Shown: positions 22,556 through 30,974, numbered from the stretch's first letter. The stretch: DNA of 37,051 bases from an uncultured bacterium (GCA_900550295.1 URRM01000007.1:1-37051), one strand, 5' to 3'. Translations and numbers: made by a program. The notes: generated by a model from the sequence alone, not told the origin.

Positions 22556-24466
22556 ATGGGCATTTTTGATAAATTTAAAGAATTCACAAACCAAGTTAGC
22601 GAAATAGAAAACCACTTATACAGCGGTAAAAAAGATTTTCTGGAAATATATGAACGTAACGCACAACTTGAACAAGAGATTGAAGAACGTACAAATGAGT
22701 TGAACGAAGCCAACCGTCGTATGTTGACTTTGCAACACATATGGGAAATGATGAACTCTTCAAAACCGCTTTCAAGTATTTTAGACACAACGGTTAACAA
22801 CCTTCAAGGAGAGTTGGGTTACTTGCACTCTTGCATTTTACAACGTCGTAACGATGAAAACGGCGAATATTTCACTGTAATGGCAAGTTCAAACGGTAAT
22901 CTTTTTGATGAAATCAATCAACACCTTGAAACACCTATAAATACTCAACGTATGAATTTCGAACAAGCCTCTATCATAAAGGCTGTTTTAAGAAACAAAG
23001 AAATTTTACAAAGTACGGATTTAAGAGCAGGTTTGAATTCTATAGCTCCTGATTTACCGGAAGATAAAGTTGAAGACCTTCTTAGCGAAACTTCTTGCCG
23101 TTCATTTATGTTAGTTCCGCTTTCAAAAATGAACCACTTTGGCATTTTAATCGTTTTATCTCAACGATTGGAAGCAACAGAAGCTGAGTTGGACTTTTTA
23201 AACATTTTTGCTCAACAAATTGAACTTGCAATTACAATTGCAGACTTATTCCAAATGGTTAGAGAACAAGCGGTTACAGATCCGTTAACAACATTGTACA
23301 ACCGCCGTTATTTTGAAGATTCAATCGAAAAAGAATTTACTCGTGCAAATCGTCAAAAACAACCATTTTCAATTATCGGTATTGACTTAGACCATTTGAA
23401 ACAAATCAACGATAAATACGGACACGTTTATGGTGACTTGGCGATTAAACAAATTGCAAGCGTATTAAAGCAAAATGCTCGTTCTATTGATGTTCCGGCT
23501 CGTATTGGTGGTGAAGAATTTGACGTTCTTCTTCCGGGGATTGATTCAAAAGGTGCAATGATTGCCGCTGAACGTATAAGAAAAGCAATTGAAGCAACTC
23601 CGATTGAAACAGTCGGCACTATTACCGCAAGTTTAGGTGTTGCAACCTTCTTGGAACACGCAAACAACGTAGAAGAATTGATGGAACTTGCAGACCAAGC
23701 TATGTATCACTCAAAACGTAACGGCAGAAACCAAGTTACACTGGCAACTCCAATTTCGGAAGTTTCTTGGCAAGAAGTTGCCCTTAATGCGTTTAACGAT
23801 ATTCTTGCAACAGGTAGAATTAACGTTTCTGATGAAGTTAAACACGATTTGATTAAGAAATTGCAAATGGCAATCGAACAAAATTCAAATCCAAAAGATA
23901 CATTATATTCGGTTGCAGATACACTTGCAACAACTTATAACCCTCAACACACACTAGGTTCTTCAAAATCTAAGGTGGTTATGGCTACAACTCTTGCAAG
24001 ACGTTTTGAACTTGAAAAAGATGATGCGGACAAGCTTCGTGTTGCAATGTTGTTGTATGACGTAGGTAACTTAATGTTGCCACAAGAAATTTTACAAAAA
24101 GACGGTCCATTGACAGATGAAGAACGTGCGTACATTGAAAATCACCCACGTTTAGCGGCTCATGACTTATTAGAACCAATTTCAAACGTAAAAGATATTA
24201 TTCCAATCATTGAAAAACACCACGAAAACTGGGACGGTTCAGGATATCCGAATAAATTGGCAGGTAATGATATTCCATTATCTTCACAAATTATTTTGAT
24301 TATTGATGCTTATTTTGCATTGACAGAACCTAGAATTTACAGAAAAGCACTTTCACCTTATGAAGCGCTAGATGTAATTAAAGCTGATGCAAATAAGAAA
24401 TGGAATTCAACTTTGGTAAGTGAATTTGTAAAACTTATTGAAATTGAATTAAGAAAAGCAGGTTAA
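22556..24466 (+). CDS. Diguanylate cyclase with GAF and degenerate HD-GYP domains
   Basis: A 636-residue cytoplasmic signalling protein. Order: N-terminal coiled coil (about 10-60), GAF-like sensor (about 65-230), GGDEF domain (about 238-400) and HD-GYP-like domain (about 465-630). The GGDEF site is GGEEF (318-322) with DPLTTLYNRR and DLDHLKQINDKYGH, and an intact inhibitory RxxD (RSID, 309-312), so it should make c-di-GMP and be feedback-inhibited. In the HD-GYP part HHENWDGSGYP (555-565) is intact, but the HD dyad reads YD (501-502, LLYDVGN) and the preceding His position looks like SSKSKVV. Two metal ligands are therefore missing, so hydrolysis is doubtful. There is no membrane segment. 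It stands alone with its own promoter and terminator. Confidence 0.92.
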   Translation: MGIFDKFKEFTNQVSEIENHLYSGKKDFLEIYERNAQLEQEIEERTNELNEANRRMLTLQHIWEMMNSSKPLSSILDTTVNNLQGELGYLHSCILQRRNDENGEYFTVMASSNGNLFDEINQHLETPINTQRMNFEQASIIKAVLRNKEILQSTDLRAGLNSIAPDLPEDKVEDLLSETSCRSFMLVPLSKMNHFGILIVLSQRLEATEAELDFLNIFAQQIELAITIADLFQMVREQAVTDPLTTLYNRRYFEDSIEKEFTRANRQKQPFSIIGIDLDHLKQINDKYGHVYGDLAIKQIASVLKQNARSIDVPARIGGEEFDVLLPGIDSKGAMIAAERIRKAIEATPIETVGTITASLGVATFLEHANNVEELMELADQAMYHSKRNGRNQVTLATPISEVSWQEVALNAFNDILATGRINVSDEVKHDLIKKLQMAIEQNSNPKDTLYSVADTLATTYNPQHTLGSSKSKVVMATTLARRFELEKDDADKLRVAMLLYDVGNLMLPQEILQKDGPLTDEERAYIENHPRLAAHDLLEPISNVKDIIPIIEKHHENWDGSGYPNKLAGNDIPLSSQIILIIDAYFALTEPRIYRKALSPYEALDVIKADANKKWNSTLVSEFVKLIEIELRKAG

Positions 24467-24484
24467 AAATTTAAAGTTTATACA

Positions 24485-24522
24485 AAAAAATAAGCCCTTG
24501 TTTTTACAAGGACTTATTTTTT
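24485..24522. terminator. Bidirectional terminator
   Basis: Arms AAAAAATAAGCCCTTG (24485-24500) and CAAGGACTTATTTTTT (24507-24522) pair with one mismatch around TTTTTA. A/T-runs on both sides let it serve the GGDEF gene and the convergent CNNM gene. Confidence 0.82.
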
Positions 24523-24537
24523 ATTATTTATTAAAAA

Positions 24538-25890
24538 CTAATTTTCTTGTTTTTCGCCTTGTTCAACAGCTACAGGTATATGGCGAACAATTAAGACTTT
24601 TGTGATTCTCACACCGTCAATCCCTTTAACTTGAAGAGTCAAATTCTTCCAAAAAACCGAATCATCCATTTGAGCAATTCTGCCTAAGAATTTAAGAATC
24701 ACACCGCCAACTGTGTCAACGTCTTCTTCTTCATATTCTTCTTCGTCTTCACCAAAGAACTCTGCCATTTCATCAAGTCTTAGCATACCGTTTGCTTCGA
24801 ATGTATTTTCGCCAATTTCTTTGATATCAACTTCTTCAACCCCGTCAAATTCGTCTTGAACTTCACCAAAGATTTCTTCAAATACATCTTCCAGTGTAAT
24901 AATACCGGCAGTTCCGCCGTATTCATCAAATACGATTGCCATTTGACCTTGGCATTTTTTGAATTCTAAAACGATATTGTCCATTGTGATTGTTTCAGGA
25001 ACAAACAATATTGGACGTTTTAATTTTTCGATATCAAATTTTTCACCCTTTAATGCTGCTGCATAAAGGTCTTTTACGTGTATAAAACCGATAATATGGT
25101 CAATATCTTCCTCGTAAATTGGATAACGAGTGTATTGATTTTCGCTTACTAAATGATTCAACTCTTCAAGCGTAATGTCTTTCGGAATACAAATCATATC
25201 TGTACGAGGAATCATTACTTCTTTTGCTGTTAAATCCGAAAATTTGAAAGCATTGTGCAACATTTCTTTTTCGGTTTCGTTTAAAACACCTTCTTTAAAA
25301 CTTGCATCAACCAACATGTCAAGTTCTTCAGTTGAGTGAGCTAAAGAGCTTTTTGGATGAGGAATTCTCATCATCTTCAACAACAAGTTTCCAAAACCGT
25401 TCAATAACCAAATAAACGGATGGAAAAGAGTTGAAATTATACTCATCGGTCTTGCAACAAAAAGAGCTGTTGCTTCTGTATATTGTAATGCAATTGATTT
25501 TGGAACCAATTCACCAATAGCAACGTGCAAGAATGTAATTAAAGCAAATGCTATTGAAATTGAGATTGTATGAGTTGCTACACCTTGAGCCAAGTGAGGT
25601 AAAAAGCTGAATATCGGTTCTATAATATGAGCCAATGTTGCTTCACCAACCCAACCTAAACCGATACTTGAGATTGTTACACCCAATTGAACCGCTGCTA
25701 CAAATTTGTCTAAATCATTAATTTGCTCCAATGCAACGTCTGCCGTAGAATTACCGTTTTTAGAAAGTTCTTCCATTCTTGTTTTACGAACCTTCACCAT
25801 TGAAAATTCTGATGCAACGAAAAACGCATTCGATAATAATAAAAAGCAAATTACAAATAAATTAAATATCGTACTGACTGTCGAATCCAT
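24538..25890 (-). CDS. CNNM/CBS/CorC_HlyC membrane protein (hemolysin-family transporter)
   Basis: From the ATG at 25890 the product has 450 residues. An N-terminal CNNM (DUF21) domain with about four helices (1-190) carries the conserved VQLGVTISSIGLGWVGE. It is followed by a CBS pair (about 200-325; MIPRTDMICIPKD, GFIHVKDLY) and a CorC_HlyC domain (about 350-435; FDEYGGTAGIITLEDVFEEI lies just before it). Such proteins (YfjD/MpfA, YtfL, CorC types) are linked to Mg2+ or other cation export; the old name hemolysin is misleading. The in-frame ATG at 25944 is less likely, because AAAAGGAT lies ahead of 25890 and the membrane segment starts right there. It is divergent from rqcP. Confidence 0.9.
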   Translation of the reverse strand: MDSTVSTIFNLFVICFLLLSNAFFVASEFSMVKVRKTRMEELSKNGNSTADVALEQINDLDKFVAAVQLGVTISSIGLGWVGEATLAHIIEPIFSFLPHLAQGVATHTISISIAFALITFLHVAIGELVPKSIALQYTEATALFVARPMSIISTLFHPFIWLLNGFGNLLLKMMRIPHPKSSLAHSTEELDMLVDASFKEGVLNETEKEMLHNAFKFSDLTAKEVMIPRTDMICIPKDITLEELNHLVSENQYTRYPIYEEDIDHIIGFIHVKDLYAAALKGEKFDIEKLKRPILFVPETITMDNIVLEFKKCQGQMAIVFDEYGGTAGIITLEDVFEEIFGEVQDEFDGVEEVDIKEIGENTFEANGMLRLDEMAEFFGEDEEEYEEEDVDTVGGVILKFLGRIAQMDDSVFWKNLTLQVKGIDGVRITKVLIVRHIPVAVEQGEKQEN

Positions 25891-25981
25891 AAAATTTCTT
25901 ATCCTTTTATTTACTATTTTATAATATATCATGGAAAAATGCAAATATTCATGTTAATATTTTACGGAAAGGGTACAAATT

Positions 25982-26230
25982 TTGAGATTAGACAAGTATT
26001 TAAAGGTTTCACGACTTATAAAACGAAGAACTGTTGCAAATGAAGTTTCTGATATGGGCAGGGTTTTAGTTAATGACAATCCTGCAAAACCATCAAAACA
26101 ACTTAAAGTTGGGGATATCATCAAGATTGAATATCACAACAGAACTGTTGTTGCAAAAGTTCTGATTATCCCTCAAAATAACGTAAGTATCCAAGAATCA
26201 AACACGTTATATGAATTAATAGAGGAATAA
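25982..26230 (+). CDS. rqcP: S4-domain protein, RqcP (YabO/YlmH-like) family
   Basis: An 82-residue S4 RNA-binding protein. MRLDKYLKVSRLIKRRTVANE, GRVLVNDNPAKPSKQLKVGD and the C-terminal TLYELIEE closely follow RqcP (YabO) of Bacillus subtilis, which binds the stalled 50S subunit and assists C-terminal alanine tailing by RqcH. The start is a TTG at 25982; no ATG fits the conserved N-terminus, and AAAGGG lies 9 nt upstream. The yqaA-like gene follows after one base, so they are co-transcribed. The partner RqcH is not in this window. Confidence 0.9.
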   Translation: MRLDKYLKVSRLIKRRTVANEVSDMGRVLVNDNPAKPSKQLKVGDIIKIEYHNRTVVAKVLIIPQNNVSIQESNTLYELIEE

Positions 26231-26231
26231 G

Positions 26232-26879
26232 ATGCACGAATTATTAGATTTTCACGCAATGATACAATATTTTCAACAATTTGGAACTTGGGGATTAGCC
26301 TTAAATTCTTTCATTGAAAGTTTCTTTTTAGTTCCGCCTCCTGACTTTTTATTAATCATTATGGATTTGGCTAAACCTGAAAAAGCATTATGGTACGCAA
26401 CTGTATGCTCTATCGCTTCTATTTTAGGTGGTTTAATCGGATATTTAATTGGTTATGTTGGTGGAAGACCTGTATTTAACTGGATTTTCAGAAAAAATCC
26501 TGAACAATTTGAAAAAGTAGAAGCTCTTTATGATAAATACGGTTCAATTGCTGTATTCTTCGCAGGATTCACTCCTATTCCATACAAAGTTTTCACAATC
26601 GCAAGTGGCGTTTTAGGTATGAACGTATGGCACTTCACAGTTGCAAGTTTCTTCGGCAGAGCAGGAAGATTTTTCCTTGTAAGTATTGTTTTAATGATTT
26701 TCGGTGAATGGATTAAGCAATATTTGGAACTTGTAATTCTTGCCGTATCTGTTGTAATTGTGATATTCTTCATTGTGTTATGGCACAAAAGCAAAAAAAG
26801 TATGAAAAAATCAGCGGAAAACGCTGAATCTGCTCAAATTGAAGAAAACAAAGACGAAAACGCTATTCACAATCTATAA
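26232..26879 (+). CDS. VTT/DedA-superfamily membrane protein (YqaA-like)
   Basis: A 215-residue inner-membrane protein of the VTT (SNARE-associated/DedA) superfamily. It shows re-entrant and membrane segments (about 15-40, 50-75, 105-130, 140-160, 165-185) and the signature FFAGFTPIPYKVFTIASGVLG, closest to the YqaA branch. An N-terminal acidic IESFFLVPPPDFLL segment and a charged C-terminal tail (about 188-215) flank the core. Members move lipid carriers such as undecaprenyl phosphate or phosphatidylethanolamine, but the YqaA substrate is unknown to me. The ATG is one base after the rqcP stop. Its own stop directly abuts the stop of convergent dnaJ with no spacer. Confidence 0.88.
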   Translation: MHELLDFHAMIQYFQQFGTWGLALNSFIESFFLVPPPDFLLIIMDLAKPEKALWYATVCSIASILGGLIGYLIGYVGGRPVFNWIFRKNPEQFEKVEALYDKYGSIAVFFAGFTPIPYKVFTIASGVLGMNVWHFTVASFFGRAGRFFLVSIVLMIFGEWIKQYLELVILAVSVVIVIFFIVLWHKSKKSMKKSAENAESAQIEENKDENAIHNL

Positions 26880-27932
26880 TCAGACTCTGTCACGTTCAGA
26901 TGCAAGCTCTTGGAGCTTTTGATACAGTTTAATTTCTTCTGATGAAAGATTTTTAGGAATTTCAATATTAACAGTTACAATCATATCGCCTGTTTTGTCA
27001 CCTTTAGTTAAACCTAAACCTGCAAGGCGATATTTTTGTCCTGAATTTGTCTTTGGCATAATTTTCATAGACACATTGCCCGATGAAGTCGGAACGTTAA
27101 TAGTTGTACCCAAAACAGCTTCCGGCGGAGTGATTGGAATTGTAAACAGAACATTCAAATCCTCATATTTGAAATTTGAATTGTTTTCTATAACAACATT
27201 CAAATATAAATCACCATTTTTGCCACCGTAAGAACCTTTATTACCTTCTGACGGAATTCTTATTTTAGAATTTGGTTTTACATTTGCAGGAATTTTTACG
27301 GTAATTTTTTTGTGTTGCGAAACTACCCCTTTTCCATCACAAACAGGGCAACTCATACCGTTAGCAAAAGGTCTTCCGTGGCAATTTGTACATTCTTGAG
27401 TCGACAAAATATTGACTGTTTTTGACACACCACTCATTGCTTCAATCATTGAAATTACAACATCTGTTGTTATGTTTGAACCGTTAACAGGTCTGTGTTC
27501 TGATTTTTGCTTTGGCTTTTGTTCCTGTTGAGGTTTAGCTTTTAACCCGTCTAAAAATTCATTAAATATATTTTGAAAATTATTTGTTTCTTCTTTTTTA
27601 GGTGCTTTTTCTCTTGAATCTGCACTTTTAAACACTTCCTCTTGTCTTGCTGTTTGTTGGTAAGCTTTTTTTGCCTCTTTTTGTGTCGCTCTGTCTGCAG
27701 TCGATTTGTTATAATTGAAAATTCCCAAAAGTATGTCATAACGTTTTCTTTTGGTTTCGTCAGAAAGTGTTTCGTAAGCTTCCGTAACCTCTTTAAATTT
27801 TTCAACACCGCTTTCACCGGCAATATCCGGATGATATTTTCGGGCTAATTTTCTGTATGCAGATTTAATCACATCGTTTGATGCATCCGGTTCCACCCCT
27901 AAAATTTCATAATAATTCATTCGTTGCGACAT
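26880..27932 (-). CDS. DnaJ-like co-chaperone with a reduced zinc finger
   Basis: A 350-residue J-domain protein. The J domain (1-68) has HPD at 34-36 and should stimulate DnaK. A long charged Q/K-rich linker (75-150) replaces the usual Gly/Phe region. The zinc region keeps only two of four CxxCxGxG repeats: CTNCHGRP (Cys181, 184) and CPVCDGKG (Cys195, 198), enough for one zinc site. The C-terminal peptide-binding domains (about 205-330; KIPANVKPNSKIRIP, AVLGTTINVPTSSG) are typical. It is thus between DnaJ and CbpA in type. No grpE or dnaK adjoins it. There is no SD; TATTAT lies 6 nt before the ATG. The stop abuts the yqaA-like stop. Confidence 0.9.
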   Translation of the reverse strand: MSQRMNYYEILGVEPDASNDVIKSAYRKLARKYHPDIAGESGVEKFKEVTEAYETLSDETKRKRYDILLGIFNYNKSTADRATQKEAKKAYQQTARQEEVFKSADSREKAPKKEETNNFQNIFNEFLDGLKAKPQQEQKPKQKSEHRPVNGSNITTDVVISMIEAMSGVSKTVNILSTQECTNCHGRPFANGMSCPVCDGKGVVSQHKKITVKIPANVKPNSKIRIPSEGNKGSYGGKNGDLYLNVVIENNSNFKYEDLNVLFTIPITPPEAVLGTTINVPTSSGNVSMKIMPKTNSGQKYRLAGLGLTKGDKTGDMIVTVNIEIPKNLSSEEIKLYQKLQELASERDRV

Positions 27933-27938
27933 ATTAAT

Positions 27939-27966
27939 ATAATAATAGATTTTTGTGAAATGGCAA
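27939..27966 (-). promoter_or_regulatory. Leaderless-type promoter of dnaJ-like gene
   Basis: TTGCCA (27966-27961), a 16-nt spacer, TATTAT (27944-27939), 6 nt, then ATG at 27932. The expected start point coincides with the A of the ATG and no Shine-Dalgarno exists. Confidence 0.58.
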
Positions 27967-27998
27967 TTATCCTAAGTTACGTAACAAAGATATTCAAT

Positions 27999-28538
27999 TT
28001 AAAATAACGATTTTAATGCCAATGCTATTAAAACTAAGCCTGCAAAAATTTCCAAATACTTTGTTGAAAACTTCTTCAAACAGCAACCTGACCAATATCC
28101 CAAAATAGCAAACATAAATGTCGTACAAGCAATTAAACATGCCGGAAACAAAATAGGTGTTTTTGTAAGAGAAATACTTACTCCGGCGGCAAGAGCATCA
28201 ATACTTGTGGCTATTGCAATCATAAACAGGCATTGCAACGATAAACAAAGAGGAATCTCTTTATCTTTTTCAAAAGCTTCTTGAATAAATTTTATACCTA
28301 AATACAAGAAGATTGCGAAAACCAGCCATTTACTTGCAGGAGCTACATATTTATAAACAACTTGCGTTGAAAAATAACCAATTGTCGGCATTATACCTTG
28401 TGCAACACCCGTAAAAAGTGCTAACATTAAAGAATTTCGAACTCTTTTATCCGGTAAAACAAGCCCATGCGCAAACGATACGACACATGCATCAATTGAA
28501 AGTGCCACAGCCAGTAATATTATTGTAATAAAACTCAT
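27999..28538 (-). CDS. mntP: Manganese efflux pump MntP
   Basis: A 179-residue, six-helix membrane exporter of the MntP (YebN) family that removes excess Mn2+. The two pseudo-symmetric metal motifs are present: ALSIDACVVSFAHG (Asp16) in helix 1 and ATSIDALAAGVSISL (Asp114) in helix 4. Length is close to the E. coli protein (188). The start overlaps the stop of the DUF4127 gene by 4 bp (ATGA), so it is translated from that transcript. No yybP-ykoY (Mn2+) riboswitch precedes the operon; the upstream gap is too small. Confidence 0.94.
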   Translation of the reverse strand: MSFITIILLAVALSIDACVVSFAHGLVLPDKRVRNSLMLALFTGVAQGIMPTIGYFSTQVVYKYVAPASKWLVFAIFLYLGIKFIQEAFEKDKEIPLCLSLQCLFMIAIATSIDALAAGVSISLTKTPILFPACLIACTTFMFAILGYWSGCCLKKFSTKYLEIFAGLVLIALALKSLF

Positions 28539-29860
28539 TTTATACCGACCTCTATTTCAAATAATCTATTCCAAGGATAAGAATATTCTATATCAAACTT
28601 TGCACCTGTAAAATTAGCAACTTTGTTTTCATATTCGCTCATATCAATTTCGCAAGGCTCGGTTAAAGTTTGTCTTACATTTGCTTGATAAGCCCAATCA
28701 TCTAAAAGCCTTATAGTTTCAAGTTTTTGGAATGCTTTATGGTTATATTTTTTAGCTAAAAATTTAACTTTTCCTGCACATAACAAACTACCCAATGTGT
28801 TTGCGGATGTGTTCCAAGCTGAATATCCGTAAAAATTTTCAGGCATTTTTAAATTTATGAAATGTTCTACGAAAGCGTTATCGGCGCCATTTGCATTTCG
28901 AACATCTGCAATCATAACGTTATTTTCTAACTTAAAGTTTCCTGAATAGGGCTCTGTTGGGCGCTTCATAACAATTTCGCCCTGATATTCTTTAAAGTTG
29001 TTTACGATAAGTTTCAAATCAGCCATTGCAGGTTCAACAACCTCAATATCAGCCAACGAAAGTTGTCCCATTACTGACTTTTCAATCGATACGTCTTCAT
29101 AATTTGAAATTAAATTTTTACATTCAGGTTCTGTAAATTCAACAGATACCTTCATTTCGCCTTGAATAGCTCTTGCAAAAAGCGTTAATGGTATTTCATC
29201 AGCACCTGTTTTTGTAAAACCTCCAAGTTTTTCCAATGCCTGAGCCTCTTGAACATTAAAACCATACTCTGCGCAATCGTCTTTTGAAAATACCAATGTG
29301 TTAAAAAGACCTTCTTTTTGCCATTCTAAGTATAATTTATTAATCTCAAAATTGCGTTTTCTTGTATTCAAATAATCGTCTATAATATCATCCGGAATTA
29401 AACGTTCAATACAACTTTCACACCCCAATTTATGCGTTTGATATGAGTAATCAAAAATCTTTTTACCGTATTTATTCCAATATTCTTTTTCCTCTTGGTT
29501 AATATTGTTATTTGAAATGCGCATTATGCTTGAAAAAGCGTAAATTTGAGAATGTTTTTCTTTCAAAATTTCTTTTAATTCTTCAACTCTTGCCTTAATT
29601 TCATCAAAAGTTTCCGGACATCTTCGAGAAGGAATCAAGCCTCCGTAGGCAATTGTATCTAAAGACAAAATCATTGCATCCACTTGAGGAACTTGCTTCA
29701 ACCACTTGAAAAGCCCTTTTATATCAGCACTTTTTGTTAAATCACCAAGCAAACTTCGCTCAGGAATAAAAAGTTCAATACTTTCATCAATTTCAGCTAT
29801 ATCTTTAAACAAATTATAGCAAACCGGTCTGTTATCAATAGGAATTACACAAATTTTCAT
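28535..29860 (-). CDS. DUF4127 family protein
   Basis: A 441-residue cytoplasmic protein of the DUF4127 family. The family start is clear: KICVIPIDNRPVCYN, then LLGDLTKSADIKGLFKWL and ILSLDTIAYGGLIPSRR at about residues 66-82. The later segment ADVRNANGADNAFVE and the NTSANTLGSLL region also fit. No enzymatic activity has been firmly tied to the family as far as I know. No signal peptide is present. It shares a 4-bp overlap with mntP downstream, so a link to metal handling is possible but unproved. TATAAT lies 6 nt before the ATG with no Shine-Dalgarno, predicting a leaderless mRNA. It is divergent from the exported protein gene at 29927. Confidence 0.82.
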   Translation of the reverse strand: MKICVIPIDNRPVCYNLFKDIAEIDESIELFIPERSLLGDLTKSADIKGLFKWLKQVPQVDAMILSLDTIAYGGLIPSRRCPETFDEIKARVEELKEILKEKHSQIYAFSSIMRISNNNINQEEKEYWNKYGKKIFDYSYQTHKLGCESCIERLIPDDIIDDYLNTRKRNFEINKLYLEWQKEGLFNTLVFSKDDCAEYGFNVQEAQALEKLGGFTKTGADEIPLTLFARAIQGEMKVSVEFTEPECKNLISNYEDVSIEKSVMGQLSLADIEVVEPAMADLKLIVNNFKEYQGEIVMKRPTEPYSGNFKLENNVMIADVRNANGADNAFVEHFINLKMPENFYGYSAWNTSANTLGSLLCAGKVKFLAKKYNHKAFQKLETIRLLDDWAYQANVRQTLTEPCEIDMSEYENKVANFTGAKFDIEYSYPWNRLFEIEVGIK

Positions 29861-29866
29861 AAACTT

Positions 29867-29920
29867 ATTATACTAAATAAACTTTATAATGTATGACTTT
29901 TTACAAAAATTAAGTATAAT
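29867..29920. promoter_or_regulatory. Divergent pair of leaderless-type promoters
   Basis: Minus strand: TATAAT (29872-29867), 6 nt, ATG at 29860. Plus strand: TATAAT (29915-29920), 6 nt, ATG at 29927, with ATGACT (29893-29898) as a partial -35 at 16 nt. The two genes share a 66-bp intergenic region with the same -10-to-ATG distance on each side. A further TATAAT on + at 29885-29890 could give a 30-nt leader instead. Confidence 0.5.
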
Positions 29921-29926
29921 TTTGGT

Positions 29927-30562
29927 ATGAAGAAAATTATTTTGCTAATATTTTCATTATTTATTTTTACCGCAAACGCAGGCTACTGCGTTATTGACGC
30001 TGCAACAGGTGAAGATATTAAAGGTTATCGAGGTGATTTACCTGACTTGACCGAACGTTTTCAACGATATGTCCCTCAAACTGCACGTCCACAGTTTAAA
30101 TCGGTAGATGCATTTAACGTTTCAAAGGGTTACAAACCTGTACCCAGAGATAATCCGACTTATGTAAATGTTATTCTAAAAAAAGAAAAAGTTTCAGCTT
30201 TTGCAAACGACATAAATCAACTGCTACCTAATATTGAACGCTTACTTTATTCAATCGAACACGAAGAAAATGAACAACTTTTTGCTGCCCGTGCAAACGA
30301 TTTGTACGACAATGTAGAATATTTACGCAAAAAATATCAAGATGCACCTGAAAGATTTTATCCGGCTTATGATGCTCTAATTACGGTTGCAAACAGAGCA
30401 AGAGCAGTTGTCGCAATAAGAAATGAAGCAATGGTTTACAACAAATACCTTCCATATCAAACAGAAGGTTATATGTACACACCTCAATATATTAACGAAC
30501 AACTTACCTATTTACACCAAGAATTAACTGAAACAATATCACTTATGAAGGATGTAAACTAA
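29927..30562 (+). CDS. Exported helical protein of unknown function
   Basis: A 211-residue protein with a signal peptide (MKKIILLIFSLFIFTANAGYC, cleavage near residues 18-21; the Cys in AGYC could be a weak lipobox but the context is poor). The mature part begins with a conserved-looking acidic segment (DAATGEDIKGYRGDLPDL). From residue 85 onward it is predicted mostly helical (AFANDINQLLPNIERLLYS; LYDNVEYLRKKYQ), with Tyr-rich stretches near the end. No catalytic motif is visible and I recognise no family. TATAAT 6 nt before the ATG and no Shine-Dalgarno predict a leaderless mRNA. It converges with the next gene, overlapping it by 4 bp. Confidence 0.75.
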   Translation: MKKIILLIFSLFIFTANAGYCVIDAATGEDIKGYRGDLPDLTERFQRYVPQTARPQFKSVDAFNVSKGYKPVPRDNPTYVNVILKKEKVSAFANDINQLLPNIERLLYSIEHEENEQLFAARANDLYDNVEYLRKKYQDAPERFYPAYDALITVANRARAVVAIRNEAMVYNKYLPYQTEGYMYTPQYINEQLTYLHQELTETISLMKDVN

Positions 30563-30885
30563 TCTTTTTCCGGCAAATATTGTGCCCAATGCTCATCAAG
30601 ATTTTTAATAAAGTTGTGTGCATTTAACACATCGTCTTTTGAGATAGGTGGTAAATCTTCTTGCATTCTTAACGCAACTTTTGATTTTTCTTTTTCGCTA
30701 ACATCTTCCAAATCAGAAACTCCAAGAAAAGCGGTACCAAAAGTTTTTCCACACTTGTTGCAAAAGAGTTTTACAACAAGCATAGAGTCTTCTTCTCTTA
30801 TGACCTTTATTGAATTTTCGTCAAAATCCGCTTTGCACCTTGAGCAACATAGATTTGTGAACATAGCCCTAATTTTATTTTCCAT
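30559..30885 (-). CDS. Small zinc-ribbon protein
   Basis: A 108-residue soluble protein. Two CxxC pairs, CSRC (Cys14, Cys17, with an extra Cys13) and CNKC (Cys42, Cys45), spaced 24 residues apart form a zinc-ribbon knuckle pair. The C-terminal half is helical and acidic (EDVSEKEKSKVALRMQED; DDVLNAHNFIKNLDEHW). This is a common layout for small nucleic-acid- or protein-binding adaptors, but no specific family is recognised. A TATAAT lies 10 nt before the ATG and no clear Shine-Dalgarno is visible. The stop overlaps the convergent upstream gene by 4 bp. Confidence 0.75.
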   Translation of the reverse strand: MENKIRAMFTNLCCSRCKADFDENSIKVIREEDSMLVVKLFCNKCGKTFGTAFLGVSDLEDVSEKEKSKVALRMQEDLPPISKDDVLNAHNFIKNLDEHWAQYLPEKD

Positions 30886-30928
30886 AACACGAAGTATTAT
30901 AACCCAAATGGATAAGTTTAAAAATAGC

Positions 30929-30938
30929 CCACATGTGG
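30929..30938. promoter_or_regulatory. CCACATGTGG palindrome ahead of the 31-aa gene
   Basis: A perfect 10-bp palindrome, CCACATGTGG, ends about 6 nt before TATATT (30945-30950), a possible -10. It is centred about 41 bp ahead of the small membrane peptide gene and also lies about 44 bp upstream of the minus-strand zinc-ribbon ATG. It could bind a regulator controlling either gene. It is short enough to be chance. Confidence 0.28.
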
Positions 30939-30974
30939 AATTTATATATTGTTAAATAAACAGGAGCCCCACCT

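Noticed and set aside
25891..25944. Start at 25944 for the CNNM protein
   Set aside because: It adds an 18-residue basic segment not seen in the family, and the SD supports 25890.
27964..28000. Mn2+ riboswitch or other RNA element for mntP
   Set aside because: mntP is internal to an operon and no yybP-ykoY-like pairing is visible before mntP or before the DUF4127 gene.
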